NCBI GenBank assembly: GCA_037957365.1
Contig: JARHVA010001191.1
Coordinates: 1,773,501 to 1,837,500 of the forward strand
DNA from: Torreya grandis
Taxonomy: Eukaryota; Streptophyta; Pinopsida; Cupressales; Taxaceae
Direction of reading: 5' to 3'
DNA: 64,000 nt
The notes beneath the pieces are model-generated. The model worked only from the letters and a program-made list of their open reading frames with translations. It was not told where the DNA came from and made no database searches. Shown here piece by piece: positions 35,690-48,646 of this stretch (position 1 is the first letter of the stretch; each line of letters opens with the position of its first letter). The position numbers were made by a program, and so were the translations under genes.

Positions 35690-36030
35690 CTCCCTTCTAT
35701 CTTTACCTTATAATGGGGAATCATCTGGTATACAATTACATGGTGGATTTAGGGGCTAGTATTTATTTAATGTCCAAGAAAATAGTTGATGCTTTGGAAA
35801 TAAAATACACACCTATAAATAAGGGAGTAGTGCAACTAGGTGGGACTGGTGTTCAAACAATAGGAACAATAAAAGGACTGAACCTCATTATTCGTGCTTG
35901 CCCAAGCCTATCAATTACTCAAGATATTTTAGTCATAGATATTCCCCCTTACTTTATCTTTTATCTTTCAAGAGATTTCACTACACAGATGGGAGGATAT
36001 ATCTATAGATCAGTCTCACATGTTACTTAG
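35690..36030 (+). pseudogene. D aspartic protease, largely open
   Basis: The open frame 35,713-36,030 reads MGNHLVYNYMVDLGASIYLM, with the catalytic DLGAS, then LGGTGVQTIGTIKGLNLIIR (flap region) and LVIDIPPYFIFYLSRDF. The length is right for the domain, and no stop occurs until after the Gly-Gly-Tyr segment. It is one of the best-preserved domains of D. It would cleave the polyprotein. Confidence 0.82.
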
Positions 36031-36319
36031 AATAAGATATGGAACTAGAGTAATAATAAGAGATGAGCTAATTGCAAAATATCATATAAAAATATACAAT
36101 CTTATTCTTCTCATAAAAATGAATTATACATTGCAAGATCAAAAGGAGGAAGAAATGAATCAAGAGAATGCAATAGCTATATAAGAGATTTTAGACACTC
36201 ATTTAGATGAATGGGGATCAACCCTATAATTTGATCCTTATGACTATGTAAAATAAATAGGGTTAGGGACATAGTGCATTCATGAAAAAGACACAATTAT
36301 CCCAAATTTTTTTAAAACC

Positions 36320-36805
36320 AGCTAGAGATCTTCAAGGGATGTGGCAACTATTTTTTGATGGCTCAAGAAGCAAAAATGGTGTAGGTGTATGAATTGTATT
36401 ATTCTCCCCACAGAAAGAGAGCTACTTATACTCATTCAAACTAAAATTTAGTTGTATTAATAATGTAGTTGAATATAAACACTTGATTTAAGGCCTCTTG
36501 ATGGCCAAAGATAGAAGAATCAATATTTTATAGATATTTGGTGATAATGAGATCATTATTCACCAAGTTAGATCAAAAAGTGTAATAAAAAACAATTTTC
36601 TAAGGCCTTACAAACAGGGTTTGGTACCTATTGGAAGATTCACTACTTTGAACATTCAAGTAGCACCAAAGACAAAAAATAAATATGTTGACCACATGGC
36701 CTCGATGGGTTCCCAATATAACCTACCAGTCAAAATAAAGAAGAACGACCAACATGTGAGGCTGATCATAAGCCCTGTTGTCCCTAATAATGCAACTAAT
36801 TAGTA
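36320..36805 (+). pseudogene. D additional RNase H-like domain upstream of RT
   Basis: The plus strand reads MWQLFFDGSRSKNGVGV (first Asp in FFDGS), then INNVVEYKHLI (Glu), RRINIL, FGDNEIIIHQVRSK (Asp), and an open segment 36,621-36,803 with KTKNKYVDHMASMGSQYNLP (last Asp in VDHMAS). All four acidic positions of an RNase H active site are visible, in order, about 370 bp before the RT coding region begins. A second RNase H sits in the usual place after RT. The type resembles the archaeal-like RNase H of Tat-lineage elements. Confidence 0.8.
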
Positions 36806-37079
36806 AGTCTTTGACAATGAAAAGCATACTATAAATTTTTGAGAGAATAGTTTAAGTTTTCATAAAGGAATTAACTATGGATGCAAGACTAGCATGGTGA
36901 TCATATTACTCAAATGGAAATGAACAAGTTGCTTATGGGTCTTGTTACACTTGAAAACATATTCAATTTGGATGACCAACTGAAAGGTGAAAATATGAAC
37001 ATTACAGTCAATGAAGAAGATTGTGAACCCATCATCATCTAAGAAGACAAATCTCTCAAGATAGGTAAGGTATGCAATA

Positions 37080-37960
37080 TTTCATAGAATGATGATTTTG
37101 GTAAATTAAGTCAAGAGTTTGATAATAACTACACTTGGAATTATCATGACTTAAGAGGATTTGAACCAAGTTTATCACAACAACCCATAAAATTAGATCC
37201 AAATACAAAACTTATCAGGCAAAAATAGAGACCCATCAATCCCAAGATTGAACCCTTGATTAAAAATGAGATATCTAAGTTGATAGATGTTAATATAATA
37301 TTTCTAATCAAACACTCATCTTGGGTAGAAAATCTAGTCCCTATGATAAAAAATGGTGAAATCTGACTATGCATGGACTTTAGGGACCTGAAAAAAGCAT
37401 CATTGAAAGATCACTATCCTCTTCCCCCTATCAAATAAATTCTATAGTCAGTATCAAGATCTAGAATATTCTATTTTGTCGATAGGTATTCAGGTTATGG
37501 CCAAATCTGAGTACAAGAATTAGATCAATTTAAAACTTCCTTCACCACTAAATGGGGCATGTATGCCTACAAAAAAGGTCATTTGGTCTAAAAAATATAG
37601 GTGCAAATTTTTAAAGAGCCATGGATATGGCATTAAAAGGTCTAATCAATAATATAATCCTAGTATATCTAGATGATATTACAGTCTAATCAAAGCATGT
37701 TAATGCACATATAGACCACCTGAGAAATATTTTTGAAAGGTTTAGAGAATTTGGGTCTTCCCTTAACCTGAAGAAATGCATGCTCACAGTACACGAGGGG
37801 AAGATACTAGGACACATAGTGTTAAAATAAGATCTTGTAATAGACCTTGAATGAGTTAGATCCATATCTACATTAGCACTACAAAAGTCACAAAAAAGGG
37901 GCTACAAAGATTTCTTGGGAAGATCAACTTTGTAATAAGATTCATGCTAAATTTCACCTT
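37080..37960 (+). pseudogene. D reverse transcriptase, decayed
   Basis: Starts near DLRGFEPSLSQQPIKLD (37,150-37,200), then EISKLIDVNIIFLIKHSSWV, NLVPMIKNGEI, CMDFRDLKKASLKDHYPLPP (about 37,370-37,430), and FKTSFTTKWGMYAY near 37,530. The catalytic box VYLDDIT is at 37,663-37,683. FGSSLNLKKCMLTVHEGKIL and GHIV follow. Frameshifts and stops occur near 37,500, 37,590 and 37,850-37,960. The minus-strand frame at 37,144-37,374 is a shadow. Confidence 0.87.
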
Positions 37961-37999
37961 TTTGGTGAAACCTCTTACTACAATGATAAATAATTGGAA

Positions 38000-38470
38000 T
38001 CTTTTTAGCAAGAAGGAAAAGAAATCTTCAAGGCCATAAAATATGCCAACTCTGAAGCCCCTACCCTGGTTAACCCAAACTATGAGAAGGGTTTTATCCT
38101 CTATGCATTTAAAAGGGAGGGAAGTATCTCAATAATTTTTACTTAGCACAATCAAGAAGATTTGGAGCAACCAATATCTTTCTTCAGCCCATATTTGAAA
38201 GGTTACAAAGAGAATTATAGTTTTGTGAAGAAGTAGATATATGTGGTAATCATAGCACTCAATAAATTCAAACATATGCTTTCTAAAAACAAAATGCATC
38301 TGATGGTGAGTCACCAAAGTGTCAAAGAATTTATGTTGAGTAGGGAGATAAATGAAAAATGAGCAAGATGGATTACCAATGTCATGGAGTACAATGTGGA
38401 TATCATGATCATAAAGTTGGTAAGAGGAAAAGGATTATGTGAATAACTAGCTGATGACATCAAGGTTGTT
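38000..38470 (+). pseudogene. D RNase H (connection and RH next to RT), decayed
   Basis: The plus strand reads EAPTLVNPNYEKGFILYAF (about 38,056-38,110), QPISFFSPYLKGYKENYSF (about 38,170-38,225), VVIIALNKFKHML, LMVSHQSVKEFML, RWITNVMEYNVDIMIIKLVR and CE-LADDIK. This is the normal Ty3/gypsy tether or RNase H region. The first catalytic acid is replaced (LYAF where L-x-x-D is expected), which suits a degraded second RNase H (tether) domain next to a retained upstream RNase H. Confidence 0.82.
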
Positions 38471-38559
38471 AAACCAATATGACATGGTGTATGCTCAAAC
38501 TACACCTTAGATAGACAATCCACCTCCTTTTAACAACTAGATTCAAGACATTACTCATT

Positions 38560-39766
38560 TCTTGTAGATTGTAAAATACCCCTATGACTTCTAGTAGTCA
38601 AAGAAAAGGTATTTTCAACTCTTATCAATTCCCTATGTTCTTATCGATGGAATTTTATTTTGGAAGGGCATGAATGGAGTCTTGTTAAGATATATTAAGT
38701 ATGATCAAGTTCCCAGATTGCTTGAGCAACTTCATAATAGATCATCAGGAAGACATTTTTATGTAAAGACTAGGACCATCAAGATAATAAGAGGAGGCTA
38801 ATAGTAACTCAAATTGTTCAAGGATTCTCATCAGTGGGTAATAAATTTTGAAAAGTGTGCTTACTGCACTAGTAAGCAAAGACTAGCTATACTTCCTCTT
38901 AGACCAATTCAATTAGATCAACCATTCACCTAATGGGGGCTAGATTTCATTAACATGATCAATCCACCATCAAGTATGGGTCATAAATGAGTTCTCACAA
39001 TAATGGATTATTTTACATGATAGACTGAAGTGGTTGCTCTAAAAAATGCCATTGAAACATCTATTTTAGAATTTATGGATAGTATAGTGTCAAGGTTTGG
39101 TGTTCCTCAGCTAAGGCATTTATAGGCACTCAAGTCAATGAATGGGTTTTCAAGTATAATGTGTACCTGAGCACTTTTTTAAACTAGTATCCCTAGGGTA
39201 ATGGCCTAGCTAAGTCAACCAATAAGAACTTGATTAGAATTATCAACCCAACTATGGAAGACAACCAAAGAACATCACATATGAAACTAAAATTAGTATT
39301 GTGGGTTGATATAATTACACCAAAAAGAGCCATCGATAATTCACCTTTCATGCTAGTATATGTAAGAGAAGCATGAGTACCACTATCAATTGAGCTTCCA
39401 TATTTAGAACTCAATCACCAATTGGACCTGATCAATAATGATGAAATGATGGTAAGGCTGGCTAAACTCATGGAGCTTGAAGAAATTAGGCATCAATAAA
39501 TGAAAGTCTTGGAATAAAATGAGGCACAAATGAAGAATACTTTCAATAGAAATGAAACTACAATAAGATTCAATAAAGGAGACATGGTCCTCAAGTGGGA
39601 TATAAATAAATTAAAACTAGACATGCACACCAGATTTGATGCAATATGGAGTATTCCATATGTCATCACTCAGTGCAAAGGAACCAATATAGTATAGCTC
39701 TCCAAGCTTGATGGATTGGAACTAAAAATCCAAATTAATGGGATATACCTCAAATATTTCCTCTAA
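38560..39766 (+). pseudogene. D integrase, decayed and catalytically dead
   Basis: The zinc-binding end has FEKCAYCTSKQRLAILPL (about 38,847-38,900). The core has LDQPFT-WGLDFINMI (38,916-38,960), TIMDYFT, SRFGVPQ near 39,092, a frameshifted middle, and GNGLAKSTNKNLIRII (39,198-39,245). The C-terminus has FNKGDMVLKWDINK, the GPY/F-like WSIPYVITQCKG (about 39,648-39,680), and ends with INGIYLKYFL before TAA at about 39,764. At 39,212-39,214 the codon AAG stands where G1 has Glu in the DESTNK segment, so the third catalytic acid is Lys (G-to-A). Confidence 0.87.
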
Positions 39767-40049
39767 GGTAAGTAACTTGTTCTAAAAATATTAATTTTTT
39801 TAAATAATAGGGCTAATTGTGTTTTTTAATAAGTACTCATGCATGGGTCAGACTCATTAAGAGTGGTTTATTTAGGTTAGTTTTCCTTTTTTATTTGTAT
39901 ATTTTTTTCATGTCTTAGAAAATCCCAATTTTCTCTTTCCTAGGTTAATTTTTTTCAGATCAAAGTTGAATCTATGCACAATGTCTTAAAAATATACTAG
40001 ATTGAAAATGATTAGCAGGCAATCATCCCATATAGGTCACTAAAAATTT
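39767..40049 (+). other. D 3' untranslated segment before the right LTR
   Basis: 283 bp, T-rich, between the integrase stop and the right LTR. No purine tract is seen directly before 40,050, which is a weakness of the LTR assignment. Confidence 0.55.
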
Positions 40050-43000
40050 TGAGATTTTTTATACCAAAAATCTCATTAAATCTAACACCCTAAAGGATAC
40101 CCCCTTTATTTTTTGATAAAAATTTGTGAATCCTTCAAAAAACCCATATTTCCCTAAATCACAAAATCCAGGACTCTAAATGCAATTTGCACTTGTGTAA
40201 ATTTATTTGTGAGCTCCAGATCTTGTGAAGCACTAAAACCCAAAACTATAGAATATATAACTTACCATGCACCTTTCACATTACTAAATGTGCAAAATGC
40301 ATGGTAGGCTCTAGATCCCACTATACACCCATCTGGTAGAATCTAGAACTAGACATGCACTTTGAATTTTTTTCATAATGTGAAAAGTACATGATAAGCT
40401 CTTGATCCCACCAAACCTTTAATAACCCCTTATATGAAATGTATAACATTAAGTGCACATTTCACATTTGTAAACATGTAAAGTGCACCATAGTCTCTAC
40501 ATTCTACCAAACACTCACTTTTATACACCATGGGACCTCAAACCTCTAGTGCACTTTGCACATTCCAAACGTATAAAGTACCCCATGGGTTCCACCTTCT
40601 ACCAAAGCCTACCATCTCATCTATGGAGAGTGGACTTGCTTTAATTAGGTCTAACTTCTACCAACCTAATAAATCCCTTCCCATAGAATATAGAACTTGA
40701 GGTGCACATTATACATTTTCAATGTGTAAAGTGCACATTGAGTCTCGATTCTTGCTAAGACCAACCTTTCTATAGATAGTGGACTTGATCCAAGCAGGTC
40801 TAACCTCCACCACCAACCACCATGACTATAATTAATGCAGGTTTTTTTAAAAAACTAGCTCATTTTACATATTGTTTATCATTTTAAAAATTGTTAAGTG
40901 TATTTTGTAGCTCTGATAGCCACTTGCACCATAACTTCAAACCTTGAACCATTTCAAACCTAACACTTGCACCATGAATATAAATCCATATCCACATAAC
41001 CTAATTTATTTACATGGTATTCACCTTCTTCTTTTTTAAATTTCCCATTTTTCAAAGCATTTTCAAGAAGTTTTCCATGATTTTACATAGTTTTCATCAT
41101 TATTCCTTAAAAGTGTCATTTTAGGGTTTCTTATGTTTAGCTGATGGTGAATTTGTCACGTATGTATTCAATTGTAGTCTTAAGTTAAGAATTTAAGCAA
41201 GGGTAGTTATAGGTTTTTTTAGGGTTTTTTCCATTTCCAAATCCTACATATATCAATCAAAGATCATTCCCATAAGATGGCCCTAGTTTTCCCTTCAATG
41301 ATTTTGCATTCAAAACTAGGGTTTCCTCAAATAAAATATTATTGAACATATACCTCCAAATTAAAAAACCAACAAATATTCCATATAAATTGCCCTAGAA
41401 TCCTCATGGACATTGGACCTACCTTAAACACTTAATAATCCCATAAGAATTTTAGCACCACAGAGAGTGGATGTGCTCTAAGCACCTCCCACTTCTATTG
41501 GAGATCTCTTGTGCCTCAAGCACCTTCAAACCCCACCAACTTCTATTACACCATATAAAGTGAACCTACTCTAAGCATGTCCCACCTCTACCAGATATTT
41601 CACATCCCTCAATCACCATAGAAACTATATGTGCTTTGAGCACCTCTAAGTTCTACCAAAGGACACAAGTGCTCTAAACACCTACAAGTTTCACCAACTT
41701 TCATAGTTGGTTTATTGCAAGTATTAACTTTAGTTTTTATGCCTCCCAAGGAAATGAAGTTCAAATCTAAGGCCCTCAAAGTGACTTCTTTCTTGGAATC
41801 CAATATGGTAGAGATAACAGGTACATATTTAGGTCATATTGACCTAGGATATTTTTTAGGCTAGGATAGGTGTAGATTTAAAAAATGACAAGATCCAGAG
41901 TATCTATGACTCTAGTTTACCATAAGTTATAGCCTTTCCTCTTTTTGTTTAAATACCTAATTTAATCCTCATAATGGATCAACATTATGACCCTAATAGG
42001 AGACAAGTCTTCACTGAGAAAGGGTAAAAAGTTCTAGAACTTGATCCCAACTTCATCGACATAGTGTTTATCATCCCTAAGTTTGAGAGTTATTTGGATA
42101 TAAATTCACAAACATCTATATATTTTTATGAGGATAAGAAAGATGGATGTCAAAATATAATTAACAAATAATGGTTCAAGACTCCAAAACATTCCTCCAC
42201 TAGATTTCCCAAGACTATGCATAGGTTTGATTTTATAGAGGAGGTGGGAGATATCATAACACTATTGCATAGAGTCACTGGCAATCATGATGTCAAGTGT
42301 TATTAGGACTAAATGTACAAGTATATCTAGATCATCAAAGAAAATAATAGTAAATACATTAGGCTCAACTAATAAGTGATTCCATCCATAACCAATTGAT
42401 GGAGGTGAAGATGATAAATAAATTTTATATGACATCATATGTTGTCTATATCCTAGCCAAAGGAAAATTGTTCCCAAGCCTTAATACAATCCCTGAGGAA
42501 ATAACTAGATTCTATAACTACTACCTTGACCTCACATTATAGGCTAGTAGATAGTAATTCAAGAGAGTTAATGATGCTTTTATTTATATCATCGTCATCA
42601 TGTTTGATCAAGAGCATGAGAAGACAAGGTTCTCCCAAGTGGTAAAATATGAGATTACCAAATGGTATTATTTCTTCATATAGTTCCCCACCTACTCATA
42701 CATTTGGGCAACTAGATTCAATGGTTATCCTTACACACTTTCCTGATATGTAAATGAAAAATGTGTATTTTTGGAGTTGGTTGGGCAACTAATAGATACA
42801 CATAAGATCCTTTCAGATAGACATAAGTTAGGGATACATTTCCCTATTTTTATTGGTCATTACACATGCCAATCTCTTTTAAAGGCTAAAACTATAAAGG
42901 TAGAGATCTTCCAAGTAACATTAAGGACCCTAGAGTCTAGACCTTACTTTGACCCATACGATAAGGTCAAGTAGTACACTAGATCTAGCAACATATGAAC

Positions 43001-46000
43001 ATATGTCATATTATGAGGACTTTTGGGAAGACTATCATGATAAATAAATGGTTAGAATGAGGGACTATTCTAGGATGTCCCGATAGCAAATAAAATACTA
43101 TGATCTGGCACCATTCCCTGATACTTGGTGGATGAAAACTCTAGGGTAGATCTAATTTACCTCACATAGATCATTGCTAGAATTCTACCACTAGTGAGGT
43201 GGTTAGTACTTAAATCTTTCTCTTTGTTCAATAGAATAGCCCTTATTATTAATAGAACTATCAATTGTCTAGGTGTGCAAGTCACAAGATAAATAATAGG
43301 AGTTAAGGAGAAGCTCTTGAATCTCAAATTAGGAGGTGTCACTCCTTCAGAAGAGGGCCTTGGTGAATCATTAGAGGATCCTAACAAAGGAAAGAAGAGG
43401 AAGAAGAAAAAGGAAAGAAAAGGGGAATAAAGTAGATAGGGAGGAGCTATAGAAGAAGTAATTGATATTTCAACTGAGGACATAGAAATAGAACAAGGGT
43501 ATAAATTATTTAAATCCTATGTCATTGGCTCATGTTTCCATTACTCCCCTTTCTCCTACACATATTATACAAGAGGTTTTAACACTTCCACCAACTATCT
43601 CTACTCCTCAACCATCTTAGGTTCCCATTACTCCATAGGTTTTAGCTCCTCCACCTCTAGTTTTAACCCCTCCACTTGTCTCCACTTCATCTACCACTCC
43701 ACCCACCTTAATAATCCAAGTGTAATTTTAAAAAATGAGTCAAGTAGACACTCAAGGTCCCCTTATAATAGAATTTAAAGTTTCCACTTCACTTTCCCTT
43801 CCTCCCACCTCAATTTCCTCATTTGTTCCACTCTTGATTTCCATTCAATTTACAATTCCTTCCATTTCATCACCATTAATTCCCAACACCACCAATAGTA
43901 CATTTTTGTGGAGTTAGTCATCTTAACTATGGTTTTGCAAGACACCTCAACCCCCAAGGTAAGTATTATTCCCCTTCATCTCAACCCACTATTTTCACAT
44001 CACCAACCCTAAGTGGTCCTACACAACTAATTGACACATTTAGTTTTTTATCTTCCACCCTTCCAAATGTTCCTAAATTCATAACTCATGTGTCCATTCC
44101 ATCCTCCACTCCCCTAGTAGGCATAATTATTTTCACTGCCTCTAATTTCCCCATTTCCACCATTTCATCTATACTATCAGTTGAGGTTGGAAAAACCCAA
44201 ACACTTGGTGAAGATATTGGATTACAAACTATTGATGAGGGTGGACCCTCACAAGCATCTCTTGAGTAGCCACTAGTCTCATCTTCCTAGAAGTATCCCT
44301 TGGTCATAGTATCAGTTAGTATAGGTACATTAGTTATATATTTTTTGGTGACCATGTTAGATCAACATAAGGCTACCCCTAGTTGGTTAGCCTAATCAAT
44401 GAGTAAGAAGCAAAAAATACTAATTTATCCCAACACTTTGGAATTTGGCATGTCATAATTCAAGAAGAAATCAAAACCCACTCCTAGGACCCTCTTAAGA
44501 ACATTGATTGATTATAAGGGAGAGAGGTATGTTGAGATTGTAGTTCCCCCACTAAATAAATCAAAAGATCTTGTGGTAGTGGATTATCAGGTTTCTCATA
44601 TACACCTTGGTTGACAGACAAGAGAGGGGCTCAAGCATGATATGTAGATGGGCATCAAATATCTATTCCAAATAATTGATTATGATAAATCCACCAAGGT
44701 TGAGATGAAAATAAAGGTTGATTAGTTGATCAAAGCGCTCAACTAGTTCATAAAGCTTGGTGAAACATCACAACAACCATAGGGAGTATAACTAATCAGT
44801 CCAGATCAAGATATAATTGATTATGTACAAGCAATTGTTCACATGAGAAGGGTTAAAAAAGAATGGTTTGAGGAACTGATCACAAAAGGTAACATAATTC
44901 TTGCATCCACGATGGAGCATTATGGAGTCATCATGGAGAGAAAAGAAATTTTGAACAAACAGATTAATAGCTATGAAGGAGAAATTTAGATTTTAAATAT
45001 GTATTATCCTAAATTAATAGCCACAAAATCAATTGACATGAATACCCTCATTACTAAAAAAAATATTGAAGGATGATTCCAAGAATGAGGAACTACATAG
45101 GACTACTCAATTTTATATAAGAGTGATGACAGAGTCTACGGAATGAGCCAAGGAGAATCATGACAAGACTATTGATGTGTTATATGAGATTAATGGCATG
45201 ATGAATTTAATGTCATGCCAACCAATGTATGCTTCCAACAATCTCCTTTAATTAAAATAGGTTTAGAATCATTTTAAGGTAATAGTTGAGGAGACTACAA
45301 AAGACATGGTCTTTGTCTTAAGTTCCATTTATAGGTTCATCAAGTATGAGAAAGCAATTGATCAGATGAGAACTAAAATTTAGGGCATAAAAACCTTCTG
45401 AAGAGAGTTGTTTGAGGTGTAGGTAGATTGTGCAACCTCCAACATTTATTTTTATAGGCTAGATCCAGAGTGAATATAGGAAATATTCAAGGCCTTTGAT
45501 ACATACACAGAAAAGCTACAAGCAAAGAATGATAATAAATTTGAGGATATTCTAAACATCAATTAATTTTCCCTCTCTTTTTGAATATTTCAAACATTAT
45601 TATCATGTGTAATTTCATTTTGAAGATATTATAAATTTTAATTGAAAAAGTACATCTTTATTTTTTATAACTCTTATGAGAAAGAGAAGGACATATTTTA
45701 CACTTTATATTTTTTGAATGTGGAAGTTGAAATAAGCACAATTTTAAGTTGCACTTTCCATTTTGATTAAATTTAATTGTTAAAAAGGTGCAAAGTCATG
45801 AAGTGTAAATTACACAGTTCCTTTTTGGCAAAAAGTGATAAAGGTTTAGATGTTTTAAAAGTCTCACTTTAGGTTTTTTATGCTAGGGTTTTCATGGAAA
45901 TAACCTTGGAATTTATTTTCAATGTTATCTTTTATTTAGAAAATTCAAGTTCTATTTTGGGTGCCTCTTTTGCATGAATAGCTATTTTCAGCCACCATCA

Positions 46001-46889
46001 AATAAGGAGCCTTACTTGAAGATCTTCAATGTAAGCCATGCCATACCATGTCATGCTATGCCTAAGATCACACCCATATCATTCATGTCACGTTACAAAT
46101 GTTCCATAAGTCCAAGATGTGAAAAATAAAAGAGCTTGCCTTTTTTTTTGCATGAAGATTTTCGGATTTGCATGATTTTTTGAATCAAGTGTTCAAGTTT
46201 CAATAACTACATGTCTTTTAAAATCGGTAAACCCAATGGCCCAATTTATCTTTTTTTTTTAGTTATATTTTTATACATTTTTAATGTATTTACTATAGGA
46301 TATAACCATTGGATAGAAATAAAGTTGAATTTTTTCCTTTCTTGTCTTTGAAATCTCTATGTTGTGCAAGTTATTTTATTATTTGCGGAAACTCTATCTT
46401 TTATTTTAGTCTCAAGAAAATTCATTTGTGGTATTTTACCCTCTTGTTAATATTGTTTGGAATAAATATCCATTTCCATTTTTTGAAAAATAGCTAAAAT
46501 GCTGCTTGTGATTTCCAATTTTACATGAGTATGTGCTTAAAAATAAATTCAATCTATTTTTTGCTATATTGTGTTTTTCAAACAAGTATCTAGATCCACT
46601 ATAAAAAATTTGGTGCAATAACCATATTTTTAATTTTTTGAAAAAATCAACTTTTTCTACCCTTTCCCTATCAAATTCCTAGTTTAGGATCAAAAATCAC
46701 TAAAGAGCGAGATTTCCACAAAACTAGTATTTTATCAGTTTGCATCAGATTTAGTGAAAGGAAGCTATTCTCCTTCAAAGATTAACCTCAAATTGCCAAG
46801 GTCCCATAGCTTTGGAGGTTTTTCAATTTTATCATTAGGCACTTGCATAATAAGCTATAGAATCAAGATAGGTGAAATCCTATGTGATA
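40050..46889 (+). repeat. D 3' LTR (6.84 kb)
   Basis: Collinear with 15,306-18,324 plus 29,898-33,749. It starts TGAGATTTTT with the same hairpin and ends TGTGATA at 46,889. The empty site of element C is at about 43,063-43,075. A T-rich U5 contains KSLCCASYFIICG-encoding text in both copies (33,210 and 46,345), which is probably noncoding conservation. Confidence 0.7.
41739..45568 (+). pseudogene. LTR-borne ORF of D, right copy, uninterrupted but decayed
   Basis: The counterpart of 16,999-18,324 plus 29,898-32,414. It starts MPPKEMKFKSKALKVTSFLE at 41,740. It then shows DQHYDPNRRQVFTEKG (41,974), IPKFESYLDI (42,070-42,105), STRFPKTMHRFDFIEEVGDI (42,197-42,255), LLHRVTGN, an open piece 42,771-42,974 with HFPIFIGHYTCQSLLKAK and LESRPYFDPYDKVK, a Pro/Ser/Thr-rich middle (43,735-43,917), then ERYVEIVVPPLNKSKDL and a helix-like C-terminus to about 45,568. 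Frame and stops differ from the left copy. The family is not recognised. Confidence 0.6.
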
Positions 46890-48646
46890 AAAGGTATAAT
46901 GTTAACAAAAAAATTAATCCAAGGAGGATATAAATGAAAATGGTAAAGAAAATTAATATTGAACCCATGGCCTGAGAAAATAGTTATTTTGGTAATACTC
47001 ACATTTATTCCATCAATGAATTTATTATTATTATTGGATTATTTTAAAGGCTTCCTATACATATCCCTTAATACCAAAATTTGGTTTAAACAACAAAAAA
47101 AACTACATCCATATAAAAACCTTATATTTCTACTTAATCATGGAATCTTACAACCATTTAAAGATTCAAATACATATATCTACCATGGAATTTCTTATAT
47201 AAAAAAAAAATGAATTTTGTATTTCCTATCTTATAATGGCATGTATATATCCATTAAAACATTCCACAACCAAACACAAAGTCCCAAAAACAATATGAAA
47301 TCCCACTATGGCTACACAAAAAATGTAAATGAATAAAAAGAATAATCGCTTGCCCGAAAATGTAATAAAAAATGGATGAATATTATTTTACGTGAAACCC
47401 ATGAAGTATATCTTCTCTTTTTCACCAAAACATTCCTTCCTCTTTTTTATTTCCCCTTAAAAACCTATGTTCCAAAGTTATTCCATAAGCTCTCTATATT
47501 CAGGGTGTTTTGGAGCTATCTGACTTGGCCATTACAACTCTTTTCTTGAAAAAATCTTAGTTCAAATCCAATTTTATAGCCTAAATAAATTCATATAAAT
47601 TAATATTTACATTTTGATGTCAAATTTTAGGGCAATGAATCATGAAAATATCTAATATGTGCATTCAATTCATGTAGGCCCTTGCCACTTAAGTTCCTAC
47701 CTCAATTTGGCTTCAAAATTTCATGCAACACTCTAAAACCTAGGTACCATAGATGGATAAAACCAAGGCTTTGTAAATATTGTAAAATTCAAGTTTTTTA
47801 AATCAACACATTAAATCCCAAATAGTTCCTTTGAAAATAAATGGGTAATAATGCCTTTGAAAAAATAATAAGCAATAATTCTTTTGGAATGACGTAAGAC
47901 ACATCTAGGTTTTTTAAGGATTATGTAAATTTCCATTGAATATGTTTGTTGCCCCACATTTTTTTAATGATTAAATGCTTAGAATATTAATAAAAATGTT
48001 ATCCCTCATAACTCATACTCTAATACATTTTGAGTAATTTATTTGACTATGTCTAAGTCATCAAAAGACTATGTCAAAGGCTATTTCAACAATGTTTGGG
48101 TGGATTTTTAAGGCTTTAAATCCTTTAATAAATATTTTAAAATATTGACCACCTTTCATATTATCATAAAATTCATACTAGCACTTGTATAAAAATATGA
48201 ATATCAATGGTTTTGACTAAAGTTCTCACATCAACCAGTAGTAATGAAAGCATGATAGTGTTAAAATCATCTTGTCTAAAATGTTCCACTAGTGGCACTA
48301 TCCAATACTAAAAATATAATAATTAGTTAATGCCAATTATACTATTCTAAGTAACATTTATCACTACTATTATATTATAACACTAGGAATTATGGATATA
48401 AAATAGTTAATGTTAATCACACGACAAAATCAAAAGCAACATAATTATACAAATAAAAAACTATGATAAGTTTCACCACTCAAATAATACTAGTATGTAA
48501 TATAATAAGTAGAGTGAACTATTTAAGTAGGTAATAAGTATGTGCATGTGTGGTGATATATATGATTCTATTATGGAAATATTCATATCAAACTACCTTC
48601 CTCTCCCTTAATGTCCTCCCTCTAGGTACAAACATTATGAGGGTGA
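46890..48646. other. No recognisable gene or repeat
   Basis: AT-rich sequence between D and F. The open frame at 46,959-47,213 (84 codons, Ile/Leu/Asn/Lys-rich) has no recognisable motif and fits AT-rich chance. I see no LTR-like start and no inverted repeats. Confidence 0.65.

Larger units (their letters stand above)
15306..46889 (+). mobile_element. Element D: Ty3/gypsy retrotransposon with apparent 6.85-kb LTRs
   Basis: A gag-pol core (33,750-40,049) is flanked by two collinear direct repeats. The left one is 15,306-33,749 (about 6.87 kb after removing nested element C) and the right one is 40,050-46,889 (6.84 kb). Both start with TGAGATTTTT and end with TGTGATA. The left copy is followed 8 bp later by a primer-binding-like motif. 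Similarity stops at the same TG on the left of both copies. The core order is gag, protease, RNase H-like, RT, RNase H, integrase. Against the long-LTR reading, I find no polypurine tract just before 40,050 and no matching target-site duplication (ATTTT before, AAAGG after). The alternative is two partial elements sharing a shorter LTR. Confidence 0.7.

Noticed and set aside
46959..47213. 84-codon open frame between elements
   Set aside because: The composition matches AT-rich chance frames and no motif is recognised.
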